64,000 nucleotides of DNA from Oscillospiraceae bacterium (GCA_017461565.1 JAFTXQ010000015.1:1-64000); one strand, 5' to 3'; numbered from the stretch's first letter, positions 18,973 to 28,339 are shown. Notes: generated by a model from the letters alone, not told the origin. Program-made: numbers and translations.

Positions 18973-19326
18973 TTATATATTGATATTCACGCCGAATTTT
19001 CGCAGGATATCACGCATAAGCACCTTGTCGATGGTGTAGAGCCTGCTCTTTCCTCTCGGCAGGTCGTCCACACGGTACTCGAAGCGCATATAGATCTCGG
19101 AGTAGTCCTCCTCGTAGAAGAACGTGCACAGCAGATAGCTGTTCTTGGTGGCGTAATAGTTCACGGGAACGAACTCCAGCACCGCTCGCATATCGTTGTC
19201 CACAAGCGCTTCCGCCTCGGATATCTTCATCGGCTCGAACTGGACTTTCTTGGTGCGGGGCAGGGACTCGGCACGCTTTTCCTCCTCGGACTTTACAAGC
19301 CTGTTCTTTTTAAATAGACCGAACAT
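18973..19326 (-). CDS. Small protein of unknown function
   Basis: 117 aa, basic N-terminus (MFGLFKKNRLVKSEEEKR), then an alpha/beta-looking body with FYEEDYSEIYMRFEYRV. No signal peptide, membrane segment or metal motif. Good ribosome site (GGAGAAG). It is first in a two-gene unit with the 18253-18957 gene. I do not recognise the family. Confidence 0.65.
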   Translation of the reverse strand: MFGLFKKNRLVKSEEEKRAESLPRTKKVQFEPMKISEAEALVDNDMRAVLEFVPVNYYATKNSYLLCTFFYEEDYSEIYMRFEYRVDDLPRGKSRLYTIDKVLMRDILRKFGVNINI

Positions 19327-19460
19327 ACGCTTCTCCTTTCGGCATTCAGTGATGTCATACGTATTATTTTACCACACCTTTCCGTGAAATGCAATAACCC
19401 GTTTGGATTTTTCATGGTATGACTATCGGAGTGTGTTTTTGCGGAAATATAAAAAAATCG

Positions 19461-19474
19461 TAAAAACGTTTACA
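19461..19474. promoter_or_regulatory. LacI/CcpA-type operator 1
   Basis: TAAAAACGTTTACA matches the cre consensus TGWAANCGNTNWCA at every defined position but the second. It lies 32 bases (three helical turns) upstream of operator 2 and just upstream of the promoter. Confidence 0.65.
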
Positions 19475-19491
19475 TTTTTTCTTGAAACCCC

Positions 19492-19520
19492 TTGAAAACG
19501 TTTTCAAAATATGTTATACT
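19492..19520 (+). promoter_or_regulatory. Promoter of the GH26 locus with overlapping LacI/CcpA-type operator 2
   Basis: TTGAAA (19492-19497), 17 bases, TATACT (19515-19520). The -35 box is inside TGAAAACGTTTTCA (19493-19506), a perfect palindrome that fits the cre consensus at all positions. A LacI-family repressor or CcpA bound here would block RNA polymerase, so the locus is probably sugar-regulated. Confidence 0.8.
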
Positions 19521-19585
19521 GTTCACAATGGACAGCCGCAGGGTGCTGCGGTACGGAAAATGTTTTTATGAAACGGAGATTATTT

Positions 19586-21034
19586 ATGGAACAGAAGATC
19601 TACGGCATTGAGATGGGGCCCGCAAAGTGTGCGGTAGACCTCGGCGATGGCAGCGAGCGCGGCGAGTACGTTAATCAGGACTACATCCTGCACAAGATGG
19701 GACGTCCCCACCGTGGTATCAGCCTTATGTACTGCTATTACCCTCTGGACAAGACCTGGCCTGCAAGAGCACGTGACGCTTTCGCAGATCAGGAGGTATC
19801 CTTCCAGTGGGACTATCCCTATGACGACTACTTCACCTACAAGGGCGGCATCGGCGGTACCACCGAGGACGAGCCCTTCACCTGCATGAGAGATGTCCGC
19901 CGTCACGGTCAGGATGTTATCCTCACCATCACGATCGACCCTAACCTCACCGACGAGTACCTTGTGAAGATCGCACAGGAGCTGAGAACATACGGCCGTA
20001 TGCAGCTGCGTATCAACCACGAGGCAACAGGCAACTGGTTCAGCTTCACAAAGCGTGCGACATATCAGGAGGTCGCTGACTTCTATGTGCGCTTCCACAA
20101 TATTATAAAGAGAGAGGCTCCCAATGTGCAGACAGTTCTGTGCATCGGCGGCGTTGAGCACCCCGAAAAGGGCGGCGAGATCGAGATGGAAAAGGAGTTC
20201 GCAGAGGCTGTAAAGGCTACCGATATCTGGTCCGTTGACAAGTACATGGCGCTCCACTGGGGCTGGCCCTACGATGTTGCGGAGGTAGGCGGAAACTCCT
20301 TCGGCAGAAGCAAGGTGTCCGACACCTATAATCTCACAAAGCTTTCCGAGAAGCGCTACAAGGAGATCTGCGGCGGCGTGAAGAAGCCCATGGTAATGTC
20401 CGAGTTCAACGCTGACGGCGACGTTACAGGCCCCTACGAGCAGGCAGACATGATAAAGGAATTCTGCGATATGCTGAAGAACGACGAGGAGCAGGGCTGG
20501 TTCAACGGCTTCACATTCTATCAGTTCCGTGACAGAGGCAGACTCGGCCTTGAGATAGAGGATCCCAACAACCCCGATGTAGGTATCGAGCAGCCCGCTC
20601 TCAAGACCTACAAGGAGATCATCCACGACGAGTATTTCTACCCCTCCATGAAGCAGGGCGCAGAGGTGGCACTCCCCGCAACGCTCCGCTGGGGCGGCGC
20701 AGAGGACAGCACAGGTCTTGCTATCCCCCTGCACTTTGAAAAGAACCCCACTTTCTGCGAGGTAACATTTGACGAGCCGCTGAACCTTATGATGGAGATA
20801 AACGGCAAGTGGTTCTACAAGTCCCCCGAGGCAAAGACCATCGATCTCATGTCCGCTTTCTACGAGAAGCCCCTTGACGGCGAGGCTGACCTTACCCTCA
20901 AGATCTTCGCACCTCCCGCAAGCGGCGAGAACGATCCCTCTCAGGGCGAGGACTGGCAGACAAACTACTACACCACCATCAGCAAGCTGCCCGATATCCG
21001 CATCAGATTTGCCCCCATCATCGGCAAGCTGTAA
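19586..21034 (+). CDS. GH26-like clan-A glycoside hydrolase (intracellular)
   Basis: A 482-aa (beta/alpha)8-type hydrolase with the acid/base motif RINHEATGNWFSF (Glu near 146) and a likely nucleophile in MVMSEFNADGD (Glu near 273). These match the HEA.G.W and S-E strand ends of GH26 mannanases, though the rest is divergent. The last ~110 residues form a separate beta-rich region. There is no signal peptide, so it should act inside the cell on imported oligosaccharides. The ATG at 19586 follows GGAG; an ATG at 19568 overlaps that site. Codon use is strongly biased to GGC, AAG, AAC, GAG and TAC, a mark of high expression. It is first in a locus with a second GH26 gene and operator-controlled promoter. 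Exact substrate uncertain. Confidence 0.75.
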   Translation: MEQKIYGIEMGPAKCAVDLGDGSERGEYVNQDYILHKMGRPHRGISLMYCYYPLDKTWPARARDAFADQEVSFQWDYPYDDYFTYKGGIGGTTEDEPFTCMRDVRRHGQDVILTITIDPNLTDEYLVKIAQELRTYGRMQLRINHEATGNWFSFTKRATYQEVADFYVRFHNIIKREAPNVQTVLCIGGVEHPEKGGEIEMEKEFAEAVKATDIWSVDKYMALHWGWPYDVAEVGGNSFGRSKVSDTYNLTKLSEKRYKEICGGVKKPMVMSEFNADGDVTGPYEQADMIKEFCDMLKNDEEQGWFNGFTFYQFRDRGRLGLEIEDPNNPDVGIEQPALKTYKEIIHDEYFYPSMKQGAEVALPATLRWGGAEDSTGLAIPLHFEKNPTFCEVTFDEPLNLMMEINGKWFYKSPEAKTIDLMSAFYEKPLDGEADLTLKIFAPPASGENDPSQGEDWQTNYYTTISKLPDIRIRFAPIIGKL

Positions 21035-21045
21035 TTTTCAAAAAA

Positions 21046-21074
21046 TTCACCCGTCGCCTTTGCGGCGGGTGAAA
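21046..21074 (+). terminator. Terminator-like hairpin between the two GH26 genes
   Basis: TTCACCCGTCGC and GCGGCGGGTGAA form a stem of about 12 bp with one imperfect pair. The following sequence is A/T-rich rather than a clean T-run, so partial termination is likely. Confidence 0.55.
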
Positions 21075-21216
21075 TAATGATTTAAAAAAATTTTTAAAAA
21101 ATAAAAAAATTTTTGCAACCTTTTGAAACTATGCTCAGTGTTATCTGCGGTGAACGTAATTCACAAAAAACACTGAAGCAGGAAAACATCATGTTAAAAG
21201 CCACTGAGGTGACATT

Positions 21217-22344
21217 ATGAGTTACATGACAGATCTTGACGCACTGCTTGAAACGCTTGAAGCCAGAACTCCCGATCCCGACAGACTGGTTACGGATGAC
21301 CCAACGCCGAATACGCAGCGGCTCTTCGATTTTCTTAAGTCCTGCTACGGCCAAAAGCACATCTCGGGACAGCAGTACCTGTTCGAGAGCGAGCTGGAGG
21401 ATCTCGTATACTATAAATATACGGGAAAAATACCCGCTATACGTGGATATGACTTCATGGGAATAAGCGGTCTCGGCGGCGGCTACGATCAGGTAGAGCG
21501 TGCACTGGACTGGTGCAGGAACACAGGCGGCATACTTACGATGTGCTGGCACTGGTACGCTCCCGATGATCTAAGCGATCCGAAAAAGCTTGCGGCGTTC
21601 TACTACAAGACCACCGACTACGACAGGAAGACAGGCTTCGATATGATCGAGGCGGTAAAGGAAGGAACTCCCGAAAACGAGTTCGTCATCCGTGAGATAG
21701 ACATGGTTTCAGAGCAGCTGAAGCGCTTTGAGGCTGAGGACATCCCCGTTATCTGGCGTCCGCTGCATGAAGCAAACGGAAGCTGGTTCTGGTGGGGAAA
21801 CCGTGGTCCCGAGAGCGTAGAGGCGTACAAAAAGCTGTGGTACATGATCTTTGACCGCATGATGAATTATCACAAGCTTAAAAATCTAATATGGGTATGG
21901 AACGGACAAAGCAAGGAAATGCTTGTCAATGCGAATACTTTTGATATCGCAGGGGAAGATATTTATGCAACGCCTCCGAACCACGAGTCGCAGGCCGAAA
22001 AGTTCCGTGAGGTATCCTCCTACACCTACGGCAAGATGATAACCCTGTCGGAGTGCGGAAGCATACCCGAGCCTGACCTGATGCAGCGTGACAGCGCAAT
22101 GTGGCTGTGGTGGCTGCCATGGTGGGGACAGTTCGTATACAAGAACGGCGAGGACAGACGTCCGCTGTTCGATGAGGACGGAATGCCCCTCCCCAATCCA
22201 ACGTACATGGACGAGGATTTCATGCAGCGTATATTCAATGACGAGCGTGTTATCACTCTTCATGATCTGCCCTGGTACGACGAGAAAAAACATCGTCTGC
22301 CGACTGCGCTCCTCAATAACCTTGAGAAGCTGGGCGGAAAATAA
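21217..22344 (+). CDS. Beta-mannanase, GH26 family
   Basis: A 375-aa endo-1,4-beta-mannosidase-type enzyme. WRPLHEANGSWFWWG carries the acid/base Glu (about 185), and MITLSECGSIP the nucleophile Glu (about 279). An early GYDFMGI and HWYAP loop also fit the family. No signal peptide, so cytoplasmic. GAGGTGAC precedes the ATG. It lies 182 bases behind the first GH26-like gene and is probably transcribed from the same operator-controlled promoter through a partial terminator. Together with the upstream enzyme it points to breakdown of imported manno-oligosaccharides. Confidence 0.92.
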   Translation: MSYMTDLDALLETLEARTPDPDRLVTDDPTPNTQRLFDFLKSCYGQKHISGQQYLFESELEDLVYYKYTGKIPAIRGYDFMGISGLGGGYDQVERALDWCRNTGGILTMCWHWYAPDDLSDPKKLAAFYYKTTDYDRKTGFDMIEAVKEGTPENEFVIREIDMVSEQLKRFEAEDIPVIWRPLHEANGSWFWWGNRGPESVEAYKKLWYMIFDRMMNYHKLKNLIWVWNGQSKEMLVNANTFDIAGEDIYATPPNHESQAEKFREVSSYTYGKMITLSECGSIPEPDLMQRDSAMWLWWLPWWGQFVYKNGEDRRPLFDEDGMPLPNPTYMDEDFMQRIFNDERVITLHDLPWYDEKKHRLPTALLNNLEKLGGK

Positions 22345-22392
22345 ATACACATAGAAAATAAAAAGCACTGTATTATGAAAGGAAAAAACAAC

Positions 22393-23448
22393 ATGAAAAA
22401 GTTCTTAACAGCAGCAGCTATCCTGGCTGCCCTCACAATGACTATCACAGGATGTTCCAACAACAGCAACAGCAGTGACAACAGCTCCTCTGCTCCCCAG
22501 AGTGGTGTGACCTCCGAGGCTGACAAGACCACATCCGAGGCTGACAAGGTTACCTCCGATGCAGGTACAGAATCCGGCTCCGACTCTGAAACAGCTGCCC
22601 TCACGGCAGCTCAGATGGCGGCAAACGCACTCACAGCAGTTGAGTGGCCCGCTATGATGGAGATCCCCGACGCTGAGTCCGCAAACATGATGCTCAGCAT
22701 CGATCCCGCACTCTGCGAGGACTACTACTTCTCCACACAGCTCATGAGCGCACAGCTCAACGAGGTAGTTATCGCAAAGCCTTCCGCAGGCAACGAGGCA
22801 GCTCTTCAGGAGCAGTTCGACGCTCACTTCGACTACATCAAGAACGGCGCAGCTTTCTACCCCGCACAGGAGGAGTCCGCTGCAGGCGCAGTTATGGGCA
22901 AGACCGATGACGGCTATCTGTACATCCTCGTTCACACAAACGGCGCTGATTGCGAGGCAGCTCTTCTGAACAACCCTCCCGCTGAGATGCCCGGCGCAGA
23001 CGCAGGTGATGAAGGCGGTGTTGATGACGGCTTCGGCGTAGACGGCGGCGATATGGGTATGCCCCTTTCCCTCACAATGGCTGATGCAGCTTACGCAGCA
23101 GTTGAGTGGCCCGCTATGATGCCCGTTGACGATCCCGAGATGATCAACAGCTTCTTCGGTATCGACTCCACCATCTGCGAGGATTACTACATCGCAAACC
23201 AGCTCATCTCCGCACAGCTCAACGAGATCATCTTCGTTAAGCCTCTCGAGGGCATGGAGAGCGAGATCCAGGCACAGCTTGACGCTCACTTCCAGTATAT
23301 CAAGAACGACGCAGCTTTCTACCCTGAGCAGGAGCCTTCCGCTGAGGGCGCTGTAATGGGCACACTTGACAACGGCTATATGTATATCATCGTTCACGAG
23401 AACGGCGCAGCAGTTGTTGATGCAGTAGTTGCAGCACTTACAGCTTGA
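22393..23448 (+). CDS. Lipoprotein with two DUF4358-like domains
   Basis: A 351-aa exported lipoprotein with lipobox TITGC near residue 21, then a Ser/Thr/Asp-rich linker. Two homologous ~100-residue domains follow, each opening with AVEWPAMM and sharing LCEDYY/ICEDYY, SAQLNE, DAHFxYIKN and GYxYIxVH. They are separated by a Gly/Asp-rich hinge. The pattern fits DUF4358. The internal duplication is clear at protein level. The true start is 22393; the upstream ATG at 22375 is part of the AAAGGA ribosome site. Highly biased codons suggest strong expression. It follows the mannanase by 48 bases and could be in the same unit, but its role is unknown. Confidence 0.85.
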   Translation: MKKFLTAAAILAALTMTITGCSNNSNSSDNSSSAPQSGVTSEADKTTSEADKVTSDAGTESGSDSETAALTAAQMAANALTAVEWPAMMEIPDAESANMMLSIDPALCEDYYFSTQLMSAQLNEVVIAKPSAGNEAALQEQFDAHFDYIKNGAAFYPAQEESAAGAVMGKTDDGYLYILVHTNGADCEAALLNNPPAEMPGADAGDEGGVDDGFGVDGGDMGMPLSLTMADAAYAAVEWPAMMPVDDPEMINSFFGIDSTICEDYYIANQLISAQLNEIIFVKPLEGMESEIQAQLDAHFQYIKNDAAFYPEQEPSAEGAVMGTLDNGYMYIIVHENGAAVVDAVVAALTA

Positions 23449-23470
23449 TCGGCGAAAAAACCGCATAATA

Positions 23471-23502
23471 AAATCGGGGAGAATCATTCTCCCCGATTTT
23501 TC
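23471..23502. terminator. Strong bidirectional terminator
   Basis: A perfect 13-bp stem (AAATCGGGGAGAA, loop TCA, TTCTCCCCGATTT) with T-runs on both strands, between two convergent genes. Confidence 0.9.
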
Positions 23503-23531
23503 TATATACTTTGACAGGCGGAGCGTTCCGC

Positions 23532-25622
23532 TTATTTTTCTATCTCCACTTTTACACGCATATCCTCGCCGAGGACCAGCTTTCCGCTTACTGTGTCTCC
23601 ACGCTTTGTGGTGAAGCCCTTGAGGGTGATGGAGCTTCCCTTGTCGAGTATCCTCTTTGCCTGTGTCTCGGATATCTCCTTGCCCCACATCTCCTTCATG
23701 AAGAAGAAGCCGCAGGCGCCACGGCTGTCCTCGCAGGAGTAGGACTTCTGGAACTCGTACACATTCTTGCCGCACTTCGGGCACTTTCCAATAACGGGTA
23801 GCCTTGAGAAACGGAAAGGATTGTTGTCCCTTGCGGTATCCGTCTTGTTATCACTGACGAGCTTCTTTGTGAATTCGATTATCTCGGACAGGAACTCCTC
23901 GTCGCTTGCCTGTCCTCTTGCGATGCGCTGTAAGGTGGTCTCCCATTCGGCGGTCATCTTTGCGGATTTCACGTTGTCGGGTACTACATCTATAACACGT
24001 CTGCCCTTGTCGGTGGGGATGAGCTGCTTGCCCTTGCGCTCCACATACTGGCGCTTTACAAGTGTCTCGATGATGGCGGCACGGGTTGCGGGGGTGCCGA
24101 GACCCTTTTTCTCCACGTCCTCATTTTCGTCATAGTCATCGTTACCTGCGTGCTCCATGGCGGAGAGCAGCATATCCTCGGTGTAACGCTTCGGGGGAGT
24201 GGTCTTGTGCTCGGCTAGCTTCGTGCCCTTTACCTTTACGGTCTTTCCGACTTCAAGCGGAGGCAGTGTGCCTGCTGCATCCTCCTCATCCTCGTCGGAA
24301 GCGTCGGCAACGATGCCCTTCATGCTGGCCTTGATATCAGCCTCAAGCTGCTTCCAGCCGCCCTGCACCACGGTCTTTCCCTTTGCGGTGAACAGGGTAT
24401 CGCCGCACTGCATCTCGGCGGTTACGGTGTCGTAGGTGTGCTTCGGAGCCACTGCGCACAGCAGTCTTGCTGCAACAAGACAAAGCACGTTGTAGCACTC
24501 CTCGGTGAGAGTATCGAAATTATATCGGGATATCTCCTTTGTGGGGAGCAGCGCATGATGGTCGGACACCTTGTCGTTGTTGATGAGGCGCTTCACGTCT
24601 GCCTCGCAGGAGAGTGAGTCATAGCTCTCGCCAAAGGGGAACACCCTTGCGCACAGCTTCACCATCTCGGCAGCCTGCGCCTCCATATCCTCGGTTATGT
24701 AGTTGCTGTCGGTCCTGGGGTAGGTCATCAGCTTGTTCTCGTAAAGCTTCTGGGCGCAGTCCAGGGTCTGCTGTGCGGTGTAGCCGTACAGCTTGTTTGC
24801 GTCACGCTGGAGGGTAGTCAGGTCGTAAAGCTTGGGCGGATTTGCGTTCTTCTGCTCCTTTACCACGTTCTTCACTTCTGCCTCTGCGCCGCAGGCGGAT
24901 ACAGCCTTTTCCGCCTCGGTCTGACCCTCTATCTTATCGCTCTCGGCGGTGAACTTTCCGCAGTTTAGCACCACGGAATAGTATTTTGCCGAGGCAAACT
25001 GCTCTATCTTCTTTTCACGCTCCACCAGCATAGCGAGGGTGGGTGTCTGCACACGTCCCACGGACAGCATATTGCGGTATTTCACGGTAAAGAGCTGGGT
25101 AGCGTTCATGCCCACTATCCAGTCTGCCTTGTTTCTTGCAAGACCCGAGCGGTACAGGGCGTCGTACTCGCTGCCGTCACGCAGGTCACGGAAGCCGTCA
25201 CGGATAGCCTCGTCCGTCATGGAGCTTATCCAAAGGCGCTTGAATGGCTTGGTGCAGCCTGCCTGATAGTATACGTATCTGAAGACGCACTCGCCCTCTC
25301 TGCCTGCGTCGGTGGCGCAGATAAGCTCGTCCACGTCGTCACGGAGCATAAGAGCTTTAAGTATCTCAAACTGCGGAGCGGTGCTTTCAGCGACTGTCCA
25401 TCTGAACTCCTCGGGGAGTATGGGTAGGTTCTCGAACTTCCACGGCTTGCAGTAGCGCTTGTCGTACTCCTCGGGAGAGGAGAGCGCCACCAGATGTCCG
25501 AAGCACCACGACACTATATAACCGTTTCCCTCGGTGAAGCCGTCTCCACGGCGCTTATTTGCGCCGATGACCTTTGCTATGGAGTTTCCTACCGATGGTT
25601 TTTCTGCAATAACTAATTTCAT
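23532..25622 (-). CDS. topB: DNA topoisomerase III
   Basis: A 696-aa type IA topoisomerase that cuts single strands through a 5' phosphotyrosine. The Toprim domain opens MKLVIAEKPSVGNSIAKVIG and contains CATDAGREGECVFRYVY. The active Tyr is in MTYPRTDSNYI (about 301). LPTKE and GLGTPATRAAIIETL are conserved later motifs. A C-terminal zinc-type segment shows CPKCGKNVYEF with a later Cys pair. Length and order match chromosomal TopB. A copy of this family is also common on conjugative elements, but here the neighbours are ordinary chromosomal genes. Confidence 0.96.
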   Translation of the reverse strand: MKLVIAEKPSVGNSIAKVIGANKRRGDGFTEGNGYIVSWCFGHLVALSSPEEYDKRYCKPWKFENLPILPEEFRWTVAESTAPQFEILKALMLRDDVDELICATDAGREGECVFRYVYYQAGCTKPFKRLWISSMTDEAIRDGFRDLRDGSEYDALYRSGLARNKADWIVGMNATQLFTVKYRNMLSVGRVQTPTLAMLVEREKKIEQFASAKYYSVVLNCGKFTAESDKIEGQTEAEKAVSACGAEAEVKNVVKEQKNANPPKLYDLTTLQRDANKLYGYTAQQTLDCAQKLYENKLMTYPRTDSNYITEDMEAQAAEMVKLCARVFPFGESYDSLSCEADVKRLINNDKVSDHHALLPTKEISRYNFDTLTEECYNVLCLVAARLLCAVAPKHTYDTVTAEMQCGDTLFTAKGKTVVQGGWKQLEADIKASMKGIVADASDEDEEDAAGTLPPLEVGKTVKVKGTKLAEHKTTPPKRYTEDMLLSAMEHAGNDDYDENEDVEKKGLGTPATRAAIIETLVKRQYVERKGKQLIPTDKGRRVIDVVPDNVKSAKMTAEWETTLQRIARGQASDEEFLSEIIEFTKKLVSDNKTDTARDNNPFRFSRLPVIGKCPKCGKNVYEFQKSYSCEDSRGACGFFFMKEMWGKEISETQAKRILDKGSSITLKGFTTKRGDTVSGKLVLGEDMRVKVEIEK

Positions 25623-25790
25623 TTGTGTACCTTCCTGAATAAACTGAGTTGCTGCAAAGCAGCTTTTTTATTTTAACATATTTTGCAGAAAATTTCAATA
25701 ACAGAAAAGAGGGAAATCGGAATTGGACGCAATGTTAATAAAACCGTTGTAGGGGCATGACGTTGTGAAACATCCCTTCATATTCCAATT

Positions 25791-26927
25791 TTACATATTG
25801 ACGAGTCCGTAAAGCACATTCAGAAAGCAGTACCAGAATGAGATGCGCTCGATGTCGTCAGCCGCAACGATGTCCGAACGGAATACCGAAACCCCGTCGG
25901 ACAGCACCAGATATTCACCGAGGAACTGTCCCTTTTTAACAGGAGCTTCCGCCTGCTCCACAAAGGAATATTCATATTCCACGGCAGAAGCGCTGCCTTT
26001 TTTTATTATACATTCGCTGCCGTTTTGTTGCACGATAGGAAGCACGCTGTTACTTGTGCCATGGGTCACGGGGATGGGAGCAAGCCTGCTGCTGTCCGTT
26101 TCGGGCGTGAACTTTTCAAAGCTGCCAAAGCCGTAGTCCAGAAGCGCTTCTGCGCTGTCGAAGCGGGCGTCGTCGTCCTCACATCCCAGCACCACGGCGA
26201 TAAGCCGCATATCTCCACGCTCGGCACATACTGTAAGGCAGCAGCCTGCATTGTCAGTCGTGCCTGTTTTGCCTCCGATAATGCCGTCATAATAACGGAC
26301 CATTTTGTTTGTGTTTACCAGCTGCGTTGCCCCGTCCCGAAGATAATCCATCCATGTCAGCATCCAGCCATGATACACCTCATGCTTCATCAGCTCTGCC
26401 GCAACAACAGCAATATCACGGGCAGTGGAATAGTGACCGTTGTCGTCATAACCTACGCAATTTGTGTAGTGTGTGTCGTTCATCCCAAGCTCTTTTGCAC
26501 GTAAGTTCATGCGCCTGACAAACTGTGCTTCGCTGCCGTCAGTATGCTCAGCCAGTGCGATACAGGCGTCGTTTGCCGAGGCGATGATCACCGCTTCGAG
26601 AAGCTCTGCGGCGGTCATTTCCTCGCCGGGTTCAAGCCAGATTATCGAACCGTCGGCATCCTGCACTGCTGAAGTTGCCTTTACGGTATCCTCAAGTGCA
26701 AGCTTACCCGACTCTATATCCTCCGCCCAGAGCAGCAGCGACATCACCTTTGTGACAGACGCCATCGGCAGCTTGAGGTCGGATTGCGACGACGACAGCA
26801 CCTGCATAGTATCGGCTTCAATGAGTATTTCTGCTCTCGCCCCGCCCTCGGCATGGCTTACAGGGCAGAGTGGAAAAAATAGTATCAATAGCGCTGTGAC
26901 GATGATAAAACATACTGTTCTCCGCAT
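25791..26927 (-). CDS. D-alanyl-D-alanine carboxypeptidase (S11 penicillin-binding protein)
   Basis: Trims the terminal D-Ala of peptidoglycan side chains outside the cell. A signal peptide (to about 26, VSHAEGG) precedes the S11 domain with SVTK (Ser near 58), SAND (about 115) and KTGTTDN (about 220), the three penicillin-binding motifs. A C-terminal beta domain and a hydrophobic end (FWYCFLNVLYGLVNM) suggest a membrane anchor. Length 378 aa fits the DacF/DacB group. The ribosome site is CAGGAGG. It stands alone, divergent from cdd. Confidence 0.93.
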   Translation of the reverse strand: MRRTVCFIIVTALLILFFPLCPVSHAEGGARAEILIEADTMQVLSSSQSDLKLPMASVTKVMSLLLWAEDIESGKLALEDTVKATSAVQDADGSIIWLEPGEEMTAAELLEAVIIASANDACIALAEHTDGSEAQFVRRMNLRAKELGMNDTHYTNCVGYDDNGHYSTARDIAVVAAELMKHEVYHGWMLTWMDYLRDGATQLVNTNKMVRYYDGIIGGKTGTTDNAGCCLTVCAERGDMRLIAVVLGCEDDDARFDSAEALLDYGFGSFEKFTPETDSSRLAPIPVTHGTSNSVLPIVQQNGSECIIKKGSASAVEYEYSFVEQAEAPVKKGQFLGEYLVLSDGVSVFRSDIVAADDIERISFWYCFLNVLYGLVNM

Positions 26928-27042
26928 AGAAACACCTCCTGTGGTCTGGTTAAAATATATGGGCTTATCCGTAAAATATGCCCTGCATACTTGATTTTAA
27001 CGGCGTGAGGAGTTATAATTGTAGCAAGGGGAGGGTCGAACG

Positions 27043-27465
27043 ATGAACGAAGACATTATCATCCAACTTATCGGAGAAGCGATACAGGCAAGGGAAAACT
27101 CATACGCTCCATACTCGGGCTATTGCGTGGGAGCGGCGCTTCTGTGCAGCGACGGCGGGATAATCACAGGCTGCAATGTGGAAAACGCATCCTACGGCGC
27201 AACTAACTGTGCGGAGCGCACCGCTGTATTCAAGGCTGTAAGCGAGGGCAGGAAGAGCTTCACTGCCATAGCCATAGCAGGCGGAAAAGAGGGGGCTGCG
27301 GAGCTTGACTATGCCTATCCCTGCGGAGTATGCCGACAGGTGCTGAGGGAATTCTGCGAGCCGTCAGCGTTTATTGTCATTGTATGCAGGAGCAGCACTG
27401 ATTATAAGATCATGACCCTGGAGGAATTGCTGCCGTGCTCTTTCGGACCTGATAATCTCAAATGA
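27043..27465 (+). CDS. cdd: Cytidine deaminase
   Basis: Converts cytidine and deoxycytidine to uridine forms in pyrimidine salvage. Zinc ligands appear in NCAERTAVF (Cys, with catalytic Glu) and PCGVCRQ (two Cys), the homotetrameric type. The early SYAPYSGYCVGAALL and GCNVENASYG substrate motifs are intact. Length 140 aa is usual. GGGGAGG lies upstream of the ATG. Single gene ending at a shared terminator. Confidence 0.95.
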   Translation: MNEDIIIQLIGEAIQARENSYAPYSGYCVGAALLCSDGGIITGCNVENASYGATNCAERTAVFKAVSEGRKSFTAIAIAGGKEGAAELDYAYPCGVCRQVLREFCEPSAFIVIVCRSSTDYKIMTLEELLPCSFGPDNLK

Positions 27466-27487
27466 AGCATGATGTGACGAAAACAGA

Positions 27488-27522
27488 AAAGCCGCTTCCG
27501 AAGCAATGTCGGAAGCGGCTTT
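27488..27522. terminator. Bidirectional terminator between cdd and the ABC operon
   Basis: A perfect 14-bp stem (AAAGCCGCTTCCGA / TCGGAAGCGGCTTT) with a 7-base loop. Confidence 0.85.
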
Positions 27523-27529
27523 AAGCTTA

Positions 27530-28330
27530 TCATGCGAGAGGGTTTTCCAGCGATTTTTCAAGGAATGCCTTGGTCTTTTCGCTCTTAGGATCGCCGAACA
27601 CCTCGTCGGGAGTTCCTATCTCTTCGATAACTCCGTCTGCCATGAAGATGACCTTATCTGCAACGCTGCGTGCAAAGTTCATCTCGTGGGTGACAACTAT
27701 CATTGTGCGGTCGCTTGTTTTCAGCTCACGGATAACACGAAGCACCTCGCCCGTAAGCTCGGGGTCAAGCGCCGAGGTAGGCTCGTCAAAGCAGAGGATA
27801 TCGGGCTTCATCGCAAGCGCACGAGCAATTGCCACACGCTGCTGCTGACCGCCCGAAAGCTCACAGGGATAGCTGTCTGTTTTTTCGGACAGTCCTACCA
27901 TATCCAGCAGCTTACGGGAGTTTGCGTCGATATCCGCACGTATCTCCGCCTTTTCGGCGGCGGACAGCTTTTTCTCGCTGCCGTCTATACGCATAAGCTC
28001 TTGCGCAAGGGAAACATTCTTAAGCACTGTGTACTGTGGGAACAGATTGAAGCTCTGGAACACCATTCCGAAATGCAGGCGCTTTTCACGTATCTGCTTG
28101 TCGGTGTACGCCTTGTCCTCGGCGTTGAATATCTCCTCGCCGTCTATCAGGAACACGCCCCTGTCTGGTCTTTCAAGGAAGTTTATGCAGCGGCACAGGG
28201 TGGTCTTGCCGCTTCCTGAGGAGCCGATTATCGCCAGCACCTCGCCCTTTTCGAGTGTGAAATCTATGCCCTTCAGCACCTCTGTCTTGCCGAAGCTTTT
28301 GTAGATGTCTTTTATTTCAAGAAATGCCAT
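27530..28330 (-). CDS. Polar amino acid ABC transporter, ATP-binding protein
   Basis: A 266-aa ATPase of the GlnQ/HisP group. Walker A GSSGSGKTT (about 36-44), Q-loop MVFQSFNLFPQ, signature LSGGQQQRVAIARAL, Walker B ILCFDEPTSALDPEL and the switch His in VVTHE are all present. It is the last gene of a minus-strand operon: binding protein, permease, ATPase. It powers uptake of an amino acid; the exact substrate is not clear from sequence. Confidence 0.94.
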   Translation of the reverse strand: MAFLEIKDIYKSFGKTEVLKGIDFTLEKGEVLAIIGSSGSGKTTLCRCINFLERPDRGVFLIDGEEIFNAEDKAYTDKQIREKRLHFGMVFQSFNLFPQYTVLKNVSLAQELMRIDGSEKKLSAAEKAEIRADIDANSRKLLDMVGLSEKTDSYPCELSGGQQQRVAIARALAMKPDILCFDEPTSALDPELTGEVLRVIRELKTSDRTMIVVTHEMNFARSVADKVIFMADGVIEEIGTPDEVFGDPKSEKTKAFLEKSLENPLA

Positions 28331-28339
28331 ATTCGCTCC

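Noticed and set aside
19580..20734. 384-aa minus-strand frame opposite the first GH26-like gene
   Set aside because: Shadow of a high-bias gene on the other strand; sequence is Leu/Val/Ala/Cys-rich without domain features.
22405..23784. 459-aa minus-strand frame opposite the lipoprotein gene
   Set aside because: Shadow frame; it also crosses the strong terminator and the end of topB.
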